From Tillandsia leiboldiana (Eukaryota; Streptophyta; Magnoliopsida; Poales; Bromeliaceae): a stretch of DNA of 64,000 bases. The stretch spans positions 44,435,345 to 44,499,344 of the forward strand of contig CM055063.1 of the NCBI GenBank assembly GCA_029204045.2, given 5' to 3'. The notes under the pieces were generated by a model that worked only from the letters and a program-made list of their open reading frames with translations, made no database searches and was not told the DNA's origin. Position 1 is the first letter of the stretch, and each line of letters begins with the position of its first letter. The position numbers and the translations under genes were made by a program. Shown here in pieces: positions 9,505 through 20,545 of this stretch.

Positions 9505-10956
9505 ATGGTGATCACTTGGATCATTCTTCTTCTGGCTACTATGGTTCATACTCGAGCAACCAATAAACTGAAAAAAGCCAAGAAACTTCAACGAAAAGGT
9601 GAATTTGATCTGATTAGTGACTCAAAAACTGAAGCAAATAATGATGAAGTAGACTGGGACATGTTATGGGATGATGATGAATCAATGCCCGTTAAACCTG
9701 AACAAAAGCCTTCAAGGGGATCAAAAGGAAAGGCACCCATTGACACAGGAAAAGCACCTATGGCGTCACCGACCATCTCGGTAAAAAGGAAACGACTTGC
9801 TCGACGCTTTGGACAAGCACGAGAGGCTAATGCTAGCAAGCCAATGATTCCTGACTCCCCGCCTCGGGTGGAAGGAGTGTTCGTCAGCATTGATCGCCTT
9901 CGAGCTTTTGAACATCGTGAATGTATCGGTGAACGACATGTCAACATTGAAGCTCTCCGAAATCACTCACCAGAGTTTGGAACTTTAATTGAGCAAGCTA
10001 ATCTCATCCAAGTCTGCCGATTCCCTGAATTACTTGGATATTGCTTGTATCGTGTGAGAACCTTCTACACGAATGCAAGACATCTTCAAGAAGATGAACG
10101 TGGCTCAATGCATATCTATACAAATATCCAAGGGATGAAACTTAAAATCACTCCGAAATTAATCGGTGAAGTACTTGGAATGGAATCCAACACATCAGGG
10201 ATCAACTATTTGACGGGAAGAAGTTTGACGAATGCTTTGTGGCAAACCGTGATAGGAAAGATTTGTTTGGAAGGAACTGAATCAGCTGATGGGAAAAGTG
10301 TCAAATCCAAACATCTTCGACTGGAGTATCGATTTCTTAATTTCATCACATGTTACAACATTCTTCCTAACATGCAGACCAAGTTAGTGAGATGGGATAG
10401 AATGTTGTTCTTATATCTCATAGGTCATCACTCTGAGGTTGTAGGATTGAACATGAACATCCCCTACATAATTTGGAATAGAATGTCAAGATATGTTGTG
10501 CATCCTCATCCTTCTGAGCGACTTCCTTTTCCCTTAATTATCATGAGGTTCTTACAAAAGTTTGACATTGATATAAGCTCGACATCGTATGAACACTGTT
10601 GGGGGATGATAGATGAGTCAACGATTGTGAAGTCACTTCACAAATTACCACATGTTACTCCGACACCCTCCACTGGAAAGAAACCTTGTGTCGGCACCTC
10701 TGCCTCACCGTCTCAACAAGCACCCGGCGCGGATGATCAAGCATCGGTAACTTCGATTCTCAAGCAACAACAGCGCCTATCTTTTCAACAAGAGCATATC
10801 AACAAAGAACAGAGGCGAATCTCCGAGGAACTCGAGATAATCATAGCATCCCAAATCACATTAACCAAGACGGTCTCGTCGATAAAGAAGTTAATGCAGA
10901 AAACGTTCTCGAAAATGGGATACACCGCCTCGGATGACTCAGATTCAGATGTTTGA
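9505..10956 (+). CDS. Sirevirus env-like / plant-transposon-type protein, intact
   Basis: 483 codons with no stop, downstream of pol in the same sense. Residues 1-12 are strongly hydrophobic (MVITWIILLLAT) and could be a signal or membrane segment. M13 (MVHTRATNK) is a plausible alternative start and would remove it. A basic, NLS-like KRKRLARR lies at 94-101. Residues about 115-370 form a conserved-looking globular region (LGYCLYRVRTFY, KITPKLIGEVLGM, RWDRMLFLYLI) resembling the 'putative plant transposon protein' domain often found in Sirevirus third ORFs. A Gln/Glu-rich probable coiled coil spans about 420-470, and the tail is acidic. I see no clear second membrane segment, so a true envelope role is doubtful. 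It is the only intact ORF of SIRE-1, which is notable beside a broken gag-pol. Function unknown. Confidence 0.8.
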   Translation: MVITWIILLLATMVHTRATNKLKKAKKLQRKGEFDLISDSKTEANNDEVDWDMLWDDDESMPVKPEQKPSRGSKGKAPIDTGKAPMASPTISVKRKRLARRFGQAREANASKPMIPDSPPRVEGVFVSIDRLRAFEHRECIGERHVNIEALRNHSPEFGTLIEQANLIQVCRFPELLGYCLYRVRTFYTNARHLQEDERGSMHIYTNIQGMKLKITPKLIGEVLGMESNTSGINYLTGRSLTNALWQTVIGKICLEGTESADGKSVKSKHLRLEYRFLNFITCYNILPNMQTKLVRWDRMLFLYLIGHHSEVVGLNMNIPYIIWNRMSRYVVHPHPSERLPFPLIIMRFLQKFDIDISSTSYEHCWGMIDESTIVKSLHKLPHVTPTPSTGKKPCVGTSASPSQQAPGADDQASVTSILKQQQRLSFQQEHINKEQRRISEELEIIIASQITLTKTVSSIKKLMQKTFSKMGYTASDDSDSDV

Positions 10957-11702
10957 ATCGTTTGACCACTAATTCTCTTGTGCAGGAACTTTATTTTCTT
11001 TAACCTCTTTCTTTGTGCAGGTTCAGTTTTTAGGTTTTAATGTTCTCTTTTTATTTTTTTTTTAGTTTTAGTTCTCAGGTTTTTCTTGATTTTGAACTTT
11101 TTAACTCTCCTTAAATTTTGAATTTTTGGCTTCGTTTGTGACAAAAAGGGGGAGAGAGTTTAGAGTGAACTCTGTGAACTCTGTGAGAACTTTGAACTTT
11201 TGGTGAGAACTTAGAACAAACTTTGACTTTGGTGAAAGGTAAGTATCACAACTTCTGGTTTTATCTTGTGATTTGTTCCATGTCCCTACTAACTATTCGA
11301 CTAACTATTTGGACATGTATTATAACTAACAAGTTGTTTGATTACTAACAAAGCAAAGTTATGACATTTGAAATCTTATTGCTTAGAAGATATGTCAATG
11401 TTTGATTGTTATCTTATTACATATCTGAATTTCTCAATGTCATGGTGAGCATAAACTCTATCTCTGTTAGGTTTTGAATGCTAAATATTCTTGAGGTATC
11501 TAACGATCTCTTTTTGTCAAGAATGATTTCTTTTTGCAGAGAGTACAGATGTCTAAGTCTAGAGTCTGTTTTAGGAGTTTATCTCTTGTATTGGATCTCC
11601 ATTGTAAATTTTTGTTGTATGGTGATAGCAACAAAAATATCTTTTTTTTGAATTTTCTTTAGTGGATCTGTGTTTTGTCACGAAACCGCCAAAGGGGGAG
11701 AT
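10957..11702 (+). other. SIRE-1 3' untranslated spacer with duplicated polypurine tracts
   Basis: No gene. A first G-rich tract, AAAAAGGGGGAGAGAG at 11143-11158, is preceded by TTTGTGACA. The true PPT at 11691 is similarly preceded by TTTTGTCACGAAACC, so the 3' end region seems to have been duplicated. Multiple PPT-like tracts upstream of the 3' LTR are characteristic of Sireviruses. Confidence 0.7.
11691..11700 (+). other. SIRE-1 polypurine tract
   Basis: AAAGGGGGAG followed by AT and then the TG of the 3' LTR at 11703. The PPT survives RNase H and primes plus-strand DNA. Confidence 0.92.
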
Positions 11703-12977
11703 TGTTAAGGATTTTGTTTTGGCGCATTTCGTGAAAGTGTTAAGTCTTGAAGATTGAAGATGAATGAAGTTTGGATCATATACCTCAATCTCAAGAAAGA
11801 AGAATTCAAAAGGATCAGGTAAGTTTAACTAAATATTTTTGGTGATCCGAATACTTCTTGTAGTGTAGAAACACTTGGAAGAATTTTTTATCGCATAAAA
11901 ATCAAGAACTGGGCATGGGACATGTTCAGGATCCGGATCAGACAGTCCAATCCGGATCCCGAAGGGTACTTGTTCATTGGCAAATCCGATCCGGATCATA
12001 GCCATTTCGATCCGGATCCCGAACATGGGAATTTGCTGAAATTCATGAACGATCCGGATCGTGGATTACAATCCGGATCCCGAACCCTGTTTCTCTGGAA
12101 TTGGCTGACTCGTTACGACGATCCGGATCACAGCTAATCCGATCCGGATCGCCGTCGTGAAAATTTCCCGAAACGGACAGTTTTTTATCCTTATCTTCTT
12201 CCTAGGGTTTCTAACCTATAAATAGGCCCTATGATTCATTTTTCTAGGGTAAGCCGATAATCCAAAAAGCCGTCATCTTTTATACGGCCTAAGATCCACA
12301 TATAGAGAAGAAAGGAAATCATTAGATATTACTCTATGTTTCTTCATCTATATTGATTAGTTTGATTCTAGGTTTTCATACTCACATCTTGAGTTGAATC
12401 AAACTAATGAATACTTAGATGGTATTTCCTATCTATCTTTGATCTAAGTATTCGGCGGATCATCACCACCCAAAAACAACGATTTACCCCAAAATCGGCG
12501 CGTGGACTCGCGTGGCCTTGTGGATTCAAGGTGCAACCGCTCTCGTGGATTCGGAGCGAGGTACGTTCGTGGATTCGAAGCGTGCTACTGGGTGAAGACC
12601 GTGGATTCGGTCAGACATCGTGGACTCGACGTTGGACGCCGTGGATTCGGCGTTGGACGCAGATCGTGGATTCGAGACGCATTGCGAAGCGAGCGGAGAA
12701 GATCAACTAGGAGCGTATGGAAAAGGTTGAGTCGTCTGTGAGTATGGTATATCACCTTGTACGTGTTTAATTCTAGTGGATTTCACCGTGTTATCGGTCC
12801 CGTGGTTTTTTACTCCGGTTTGGAGTTTTCCACGTAAAAATCTTGCGTGTTCATTTATATTTCCGCATTGGGTTTTTATTGCGCAATGATTTTTTGAGTG
12901 TTTATTGTTTACACCTATTCACCCCCCTCTAGGTATTTTTTCCCCTATTTAGATCCATTATTACATATAACCCAACA
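11703..12977 (+). repeat. SIRE-1 3' LTR
   Basis: 1275 bp, TG...CA, equal in length to the 5' LTR and about 98% identical by eye. The palindromes are better preserved here: several that read GATTCGGATT or CCAGATC in the 5' LTR are GATCCGGATC here. TATAAATA at 12217-12224. Confidence 0.96.
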
Positions 12978-12982
12978 GAAAG
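12978..12982. repeat. Target-site duplication of SIRE-1 (right copy, GAAAG)
   Basis: Identical to 1444-1448. Tekay-A LTR sequence resumes here. Confidence 0.95.
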
Positions 12983-15292
12983 ATAAAAGGTAAAATAGCA
13001 AATAGTAGCTCCACCTGCCAAATCCACCAATCTACAACACCCGTCCATAATCTATGGTCCATCAAAATCATCAGAATGATACCCGCACATAGATTAGCCT
13101 CCTACTCCATCGAGTAATCATATCATAAAAGACTATGTGCAACATGACATGCAAAAAGATCACTACTATAATATATCAATCTGCATGATCTAGGCCATTC
13201 CTCAAGCTTCCATCTCGATGCTAAATATAATACAATTAAACATGCATGCTAAAAATCACATAGGGTAAATCCCTTTAGGTAAGCTTTTACTATTCATCAT
13301 CCTGGATATCCAAATCTAGCAAGTTCTCAATAATATTTAACGTGGACATTCACCTGCAATTCCTTGTACAATTAACATTCCTAAGCTTACCCCTTAATCA
13401 CAAATAGTGTACCCTAAACATGCATGCATTCTAACATACAGAATTAGAGAACCGTCCACCAGTTCTGGAGATGAAGCAACCCACCTGTAATGCTTTCCGC
13501 AGGCAAAGCCGAAGTCCGTGAAGTGCGTAGTCACACGCTATCCAAAATTTGCCAAAACCGCACCCTCGGTATTCAGCCGCACAAGCCTCTGTTCCAACCA
13601 ACAACATCACCAACAATCAATAACCAACACCACAATATCCCCAAAACAGCGCATGCTCTTTTAACCAACCAACAGAGAAGAGGGGGAATTTCACCTGCAT
13701 ACAGTCCTCTAAAAATCCCAGAAAAAGCACGGTTGCGATCCTTGCGACGAGTAGCCCGAAAACGAGTATTTATACATCTCATTCTGACACCTGTAGGCCA
13801 AGATACAAATTAAACAAGGTGGTATGCCAATATCCTCAACACTGCAAAAACTGTGGGATACAACCCCAAAGAAGATTAAATCTCACCTACGAAGAGTCCT
13901 CAGAAAAATCGAATAAAAATGCGAGCGCGTTACTCTCGAAGAGTAGATATCAATCGAGTCCTTAAGTGCCTCATTCCGATTCTAGTAGGTCAAGATACAA
14001 AATCGACAAGCCTCCGCTGTCCAAAATCTCACAGCAGAAAAGGGGTCACCAAAATACCTCGGGAACTATGCCAAAAACTGGAAATGCGGAGAAGTGATCA
14101 ACATGGAAAACGAAGCCTTACCTCTCTTGAACGCGCTGCCATGAAAATCGGCTCAAAATTCCATCGAGGTGATCCAGGGTGCCTCGCGGACAAAAAAGTG
14201 ACCGTGGAAGCCAAAATCCAAGAAACGTCGCAGTGCGCTGCGTCGCAGAAAGGGCAGATATCAAGGCCTCCAAAATATCTGGGAATTCATCACGAGATGC
14301 TCCACAAGATGATGAACAACTTTCCTTAAAGCCTCACAGAAGGATGGGCTCGGGAAGAAGGCCAAAATGTGCTGCCAAAGGGGGATTTTATAGCCAAAAC
14401 TCAACAAATCCATTAATTCCCCCTATATCCCAAGTTTCGGGCGCCCGGAGAGATTCGGGCGCACACAGTGCGCCCGATCTGGGCCGTCCATCAAGCGCCC
14501 GAAACGCCCACAGCACGCCACGTCATCTCCGAACAGCAAACAGCGGATCCGGTGTCCCGCGCTGCGCCACGTGACGCCGACAGCGCCTGCCCCGCGCACG
14601 TCGCGCGCCTGCCCCCACGCGTACGGCCACCTGCCCGCGCGTACGGCCACCTGCCCTGCACCTGCTCCGCTCCTCGTGTAGACCGCGCGCGCTGCACCGC
14701 TCCAACCACAAGCTGCCACGTGTCCCCCGCTGGTCCATGCACCAGGCCGCGCGTCCCATGGACCGCGCGCGCGTGCGCCCGCCACTCCCGGGCCGCTACG
14801 CGTCCCTCCCCCGGTGCATGCCTGCCCTGTGGACCGAGCGCCTAGTGCCGCCGCCGGCCTCCGCGCTCCGCCGCTGCCCACGCCGCCGGCGCTGCCCTCC
14901 GGCCGCCGGAACAGTGTCCCTGCCTCGATAAGCGTGTTTTTGCATCCGGACTCCGAAAAATACGAGTAAATTGTCCATTTTGATCGTTTTCACGTGCTGA
15001 ATCCAAATCCGCTGTCCGTTTTGCCAAATTCCAGTTCTAAAAATTGCCGAAGGCATCCGGAAAGGTGTTCTTACTCCAAATTTTCGCGCTGACTCCAATT
15101 TTAATATCCGTTTCGCGCAAAACCACTTGTAAACTTCCGAAGGGGTCAACCGACTACTCACGTGATCCATTTAACAACCGTAGTCCATCACATGTGTCCA
15201 AATTGGAGCAGAAACACCGCCGGCACGCCACATAGGCCTCCAGAAGTTGTTGGTCACACTGTAGAAGCCCTGCAGAGATCCGGGTCACCACA
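12978..15292 (-). repeat. Tekay-A 3' LTR, right piece, with GC-rich promoter section
   Basis: Continues the LTR cut at 1448 and ends in CACA at 15292 beside the PPT complement. Bases 14430-14930 are very GC-rich and contain GCCACGTG-type G-boxes and the TTTCGGGCGCCCG motif. A minus-strand TATAAAA lies at 14386-14392. Short overlapping ORFs in this GC-rich part have no recognisable protein similarity. No gene. Confidence 0.85.
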
Positions 15293-18200
15293 TCCTCCCC
15301 CACTAAAAGAAAGTTTCGTCCTCGAAACTAACGCAACTCAAAAGAGAGTCTCAAGACTAGGGTGGGTACTCAACATCGCCGTCTCCAGCTCTCACGTCAC
15401 CTGTCACTCCCCGTGATTACCCCTCAGCAACAACAGCCAGTACGGCATGGCCCAATTGCGTAATTCTCTCATCTCACGAGCCAAAATTCGCAACGGGCGT
15501 CCCTCGTACTAAAAATACTCGCAGATCTCAAAGGAGACGAGTCCATCACGGGCGAGGAATCCACAAGCCTAACACTCCTGAGCTGAGACGTGGAAAAACC
15601 ATCAAGAACTCCAACAAAAGGCTGGGGGAAAAGAAAGAACAACCAGTGTAGCGTGCACCAAAACCGCTCCCTGGTGCCAGCTCAACCAGGCGATCCGAAA
15701 CATACCCATACGGTCATCCAAAGAGAAAAGAAGCCCTAATCGGCTGGGGTCCTCGCTCAATCACTCTCGGATCCTGCCCATCCGCATGGACTGCTTCACC
15801 GCAGTCTACCGCCAAAAGGGACCCCCGGAGATACAATTTCATGCCACTGATGATTACTTAACATGCTAACATAACCCCAACAAACCCACGGGCCGAAGTT
15901 GACCTCTCAGCTAGTAAGGAACACCCTGATGATGGCCAAACCGTCAGTGACGAGGTTGAGAGTTGGCTAAAAGGCGATCATAGTGCTGCTGCTCAAATTC
16001 ACGATCCGAAGCCAGAACACTAGGCGACAAATGAGAAAATCCCACTCGAGATGCGGAAAGCTGTACTCTCTACTGGTACAGCAAGGTAGAAACTGTAAAC
16101 TGAGACCGAACTTCTATTCTCACGCGCAGGATAGAACGGAAATGCTGAATACACAGAACTGTTGACCAAGCAGGCATGGCCTATGTCCAGATATATCGAT
16201 CAAAGCTGGAGATAGCAAGCGTACTGAAAGACTCATCTGTGGGATCAAAGCCCCCCAACAAAACAGGGATCCATCCTACCACAATACCCGTAGGGCTGAA
16301 CTGATAAAGCGTGGATTGAAGATATCTCACAGTAACAGCACAACCACTATGGGAGGCATCACCAAAACTCAAAGGTCCATCTCCCATCTCTGGCAAAGCT
16401 AAAATCGGCGCTGGTATCAGTCTAATCATCCACTCATCTAGCGCTGTTGGCACTACCCAGTCCAAGAAGCTTCTCGTCTCAGCAATAAATGTCAGTCTCG
16501 GCCAGACTCAAATAGCATCCATCTTGGTCGGATTTCCACCACCGCTCCAACGGCTAGAATAATGTGGCCCAAGCAGGTAAGTTCCCAAAGCTAAAAGTTG
16601 CACCTCGACAATTCGACACACAGTTTCCTTCACACAAACATTGCAGTATCATCCGCAAGTTCTCCACAAGCTCCAAGTCACTCTGGGAGTTCATCCAATA
16701 CCTATGCAGAACACATTTACCAATCCATCCAAGTACAGCTGGAACACACAATTCCTCAAATCTTAAAGACGACGGGGCATTAGTCAATCCATTTGGCCTC
16801 ACTATGAGCTCATAATGCCCCTACTGTGTCCTGAACACCACCTAGGCAAGATCCTCGGCTGTCTAATTTCAAGTATGTACACGCATCACAAACAAACAAC
16901 TGCCGGAGTATAACTCCATCAAAAAGGCTCTAAATAATATCCGGACCTGCCTGTGCTCAAACCACAAAGGAACCCTCACCGTCGTGTATCAACGACGTGG
17001 CACTAGGTCAAACAGACCCTCGATCCATCAGATCCCTGCATCTGTGCCATCAGCTCTCCCAGCTCTTACAGATGATATCCAATGAGGTGCTATTGAGGTT
17101 GGCGTGGTTTCCAGAACCACGTCAATCGAAATCTCAATCTCCCTATCCGGAGGCATAAATCATCGGCTCGAGTGGACGCACACCCGGGATCTCGCGGCGA
17201 TAGGAATATCCTTTAGTCCCGGTGCCGCCGTAGGCACCTCTCACACTGTCGCTGTAACCGGTGTGCTCAAACAGTCTCAATAACCAAACCTTCTTTTATC
17301 TGCCTCGCAAAAGTCATAGTCAACTCTCTCTGCACCTAACCATCATGTGGAACTGTACCAACCAATCCCAAGCACTGGGTCAAAACACAGAACTACTACT
17401 AATACCACTAAGTCTGCCGGTATAACTCGTGGTCTCTACGGCACTGGACATGACCCACAAGCCTCCTTCACATGCACAACACCGATAGTAACCTGTACCT
17501 CTAGTGCACGTGGTAACAACTCTGCCTCTAGTCCATGCCGGAATACAAAGTGCACAAACTCCGACTGCTGTGATGAAATCACACCTGCGACAACCTGATC
17601 CATTGCCGTCGCGCCTTCCAACCAGGCGGCATGATCTCATCCACACGATGCAAGCGGTTGTCGCTCAGTCTACCAGAAAATATCTAGACCAATCACAAAG
17701 GGAGCACGACCTCTGCCTCTGCTCACACTGAGGCAACGGATATGGTCCTCCGCAGACAACAAATCCACTCTACCGCTGTGCTACTCTGATATAGATGCTG
17801 ATGCTGCCATCGGGGTCTGCCCGACCTCTGAGGTCTCAGAAATCCACTACCCTGGAGAAAAATCAGGAATGCCACTGCCGGTCAATCAGTCCTCCATCAT
17901 CTAGTGTCAAGCGCCTCTATCCAGGATTCGCCTCTGGCGGCAGATCCCTATCCAAAGGAACTGTAACGCCACACTCCATACACAATGCCTACTCCAACGA
18001 GGCATCCAAAATCCAAAACGGAGGGACCAAATAAACTGAAAGGTATCCTAGCACAATCCACTCCCAATCACACATATCCTATGCGCCTCGTTCCTCAAAA
18101 CATCGAACACGCAGTTCAACAACTGCGTAAACCCTTTGACACAAGGAGGCTCTCAAGTAGTCTCTCCATCACCACCAACCACGATTCTGCCTCCAAAGGC

Positions 18201-18904
18201 TCCAACTCAATTCCATGAATCGGGGTAGTTCATATGCCAAAACTGGCTCCATCGATCGATGATGTCCCACAGCTCATCAGCTGTCAGCTATCCACCCTGC
18301 CTCAGTGCCTTGGCACTAAATATTGGCACGGAGGGGGCTACTTACTCCATCGGCGCCACAGAAATCACTGCCGCTGAGGATACCGCAACCTGGGGGTCTT
18401 TAGAGGAAAGCACTATCGGGCTGCCCACTGCTCCGACAACTGTGTCACCAAAACTAGCTGCTCACTCAATCGCTGATATGACTCTAACAATCCTGTCATC
18501 TGGGTCCGGAGCACTCTGACCTCAATCCGGGTATCCGGCCCAAAACTAACCGCTCAAGCTCAACTGCTATGACAGGATGCACACAGGTCCCAAACCCAGC
18601 GTCGGGGAGACACCGCTCGCCACGATGAAACCACAAATCAGCATACAACAACGCTCGACCCAATCCAGCGAAAGTCTAGAGCATGTCACCCATTCCATAG
18701 GGTTATGTTGTCTGCAGCCAACATAACCACTTAGGAGAATAAACATGGCAATCACTCATCCCGTCCCTTGGGAGAGGTGTAAAACTCAATCAGGACTCTC
18801 GCTACAAGTGACGACTCTCACGAAGTTAACCAAGGGTCAAACCATAAGCCTAGGATTTCTAAGTCCACCATGACCTACAACCTAGGCTCTGATACCACCT
18901 AATC
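15293..18904 (-). pseudogene. Tekay-A internal region: decayed non-autonomous Ty3/gypsy core
   Basis: 3.6 kb between the PPT complement (CCTCCCCCACT after 15293) and the PBS complement. No long ORF. On the minus strand, traces of gypsy RT are visible: the entry block about 17150-17000 and the region about 16900-16480, which corresponds to the palm. Where Tekay-F has the FxxD remnant before MIYSQSDLE, this copy reads differently and is also dead. The same reduced internal layout, co-linear along its length, is present in Tekay-F (31284-34843). That shared structure suggests a family that has moved without its own Pol, using proteins from a relative. Confidence 0.75.
18885..18897 (-). other. 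Tekay-A primer-binding site (tRNA-iMet)
   Basis: GGCTCTGATACCA, the complement of TGGTATCAGAGCC, lies seven bases from the LTR end at 18905. The distance is the same as in Tekay-F. Confidence 0.92.
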
Positions 18905-20545
18905 TGTCACGCCCCGGGGTCGAAACTGCAACCCGGGCTCGCCCACAGATCCGCCGGCTACACAACCCTGCATAGGCGAAGCGTCCAACCTGCAAGAAAA
19001 GGGTACTACAGCTAACAAATATCAGAGCTATAAATAGAAATCTGCTGTAAAACTAAAATCAACCACTGTACAACTGGAAATACACAATAATGTCCATCTT
19101 CCAAAAATGATAGTCATACAATATCCTCAGATACAAAACCCAGAACTCAACAGGGAGGTAACTCCAACAAATACATCAGTGTACAGGCTCTCAATACATA
19201 TCATATCCTCACTACATCAGTCTCTCAAAAGAGGAAAATAAATAACTAATCTTCTGAAGATCTCCTCTGAAGCGGTACCGCTACTCTCCAACGACGGGTC
19301 GGGATCTAGCTCGCGACTCCCTCGCCTCGATCAACAACCGCAGAATCAGCGGCACCCGCTAAGACTCTGCAAAACAAAGGAGAGAAAAGAAAGGGAGGGG
19401 GAAAACCCCCAATGGGTGTGAGAACTACACCAAAAAGTGAGTCCTCAGTGGGTACCACCGCCAGGCCCGACGATCTGCCCACTAAGTCCACTAGAGGCAT
19501 AAGATAACCAATGCAGTAAAAACTGAACAAGAAAGCTGGAAACACTCAACAGCTATCATGCCTCTATCTAAATGCTCAAATTGGGAAACTCTGATAAAGA
19601 TATGCAACACCCGCACACGAGGTGCTCAATCGACCCAATCGAGCTGACTGCCACATCGGGTCCAGTCAAGCCTGCGCCTACCTACAACCACCTCCCACTG
19701 CCGGGCAGGAATTACGTAGGGTGTCCATAAGGACTAACTCGCTATCGAATAGTGACACATGCAGGCTATAATCAAAATCCACGATCTCTCTCAGAACGGA
19801 TAGACTCAAGATCCTCAACCTCTAGCACAACGGTCGAAAACTCACAACGACCACGGGACCACCGTTAACCCCAAACAGTTCCCAACAACATTAGCACTGG
19901 TCTAAACACAGCTACTAGACTCCACTCAGCCCTCAGGCACGAGTGCAATAATAAGAGTACCTACCTGAATAAACCCAATCGAACGAACCGGTATAAAACC
20001 CGGTACTGCTTACTCTGTCATCATTCTCATGAACTCAGTATCTCAAGAACAAAATCGCGGAATACAGACCGACTTCTTACCGGTACGGTCGCATCCCAAA
20101 GTAAGTAACAGATCGGCCTCTGTCCGTCCGATCGCACACTAAGGTAAGTAACAGACCGGCCTCGATCCGTCCGGTCGCACACTCCGGAGTGGCACTCGAG
20201 GGGAGCGACCCACACGAGTAAAGTATCACTGTAACAAGTATCATAGGTATCATAATATAGCAGGACTGGATCATGACTCTAATCAAAGTGGAAAAACTCA
20301 TCCACTAAAGGGAAACCCGATCCCCAAACTGAAACACTGATCAAAGTGGAAAACCCATCCACTAGAGGAAATCTGATACCCAATCTAATGCACAAGTATA
20401 TATCCGGTCAACCGCCCAATATCCGCGGTCGCCGCAAAAACCCACAAGTCCACAATCAAGACCAACCTGTCCCAGACTCGAAGCCTCAACTACAATATCC
20501 CAAACCCCTGCTCGAACCCGAGCAACATGAACCACAAGACTAACC
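18905..20545 (-). repeat. Tekay-A 5' LTR (partial, interrupted by Tekay-B)
   Basis: Starts on the plus strand with TGTCACGCCCCGGGG, the complement of the conserved Tekay-type LTR 3' end. Bases 19965-20545 duplicate 749-1334. It stops at 20545 where Tekay-B begins. Its continuation, expected to begin with a second TAACC, is not in the window. No gene. Confidence 0.88.

Larger units (their letters stand above)
1449..12977 (+). mobile_element. SIRE-1: complete Ty1/copia Sirevirus with env-like ORF
   Basis: An 11.5-kb element with two 1275-bp LTRs (TG...CA), TSD GAAAG, Met-i PBS two bases after the 5' LTR, a gag-pol frame in copia order (PR-IN-RT-RNase H), an extra ORF downstream of pol, and a G-rich PPT at 11691 directly before the 3' LTR. 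Long LTRs, a large Gag with two CCHC knuckles and a coiled coil, and a post-pol env-like ORF are the recognised traits of the SIRE/Maximus (Sirevirus) clade. By eye the LTRs differ at about 20 of 1275 positions, mostly transitions, so the insertion is fairly young. Three nonsense codons in gag-pol make this copy non-autonomous now. Confidence 0.96.
749..20545 (-). mobile_element. Tekay-A: non-autonomous Ty3/gypsy element, minus strand, with SIRE-1 nested inside
   Basis: Read on the minus strand: 5' LTR from 20545 down to 18905 (cut by Tekay-B at 20546), PBS at 18885-18897, internal region 18904-15293, PPT complement beside 15293, and 3' LTR 15292-12978 plus 1448-749. SIRE-1 interrupts the 3' LTR. 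Bases 749-1334 match 19965-20545, which shows that the two outer parts are the same LTR. The left LTR is truncated at about 749, and the rest of the 5' LTR should lie right of the window beyond Tekay-B. The TG...CA termini, Met-i PBS and C-rich PPT complement identify an LTR element. The Tekay/Del assignment rests on LTR end sequence and RT remnants. Confidence 0.85.

Noticed and set aside
9505..10956. Retroviral envelope glycoprotein
   Set aside because: No furin-like site, fusion peptide or C-terminal membrane anchor is visible, and the central part looks like a plant transposon-type domain. Kept as env-like by position only.
13490..15416. Series of ORFs of 60-150 codons in the Tekay-A LTR
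   Set aside because: They overlap on both strands in GC-rich LTR sequence and have counterparts only in the related LTRs, not as conserved frames.
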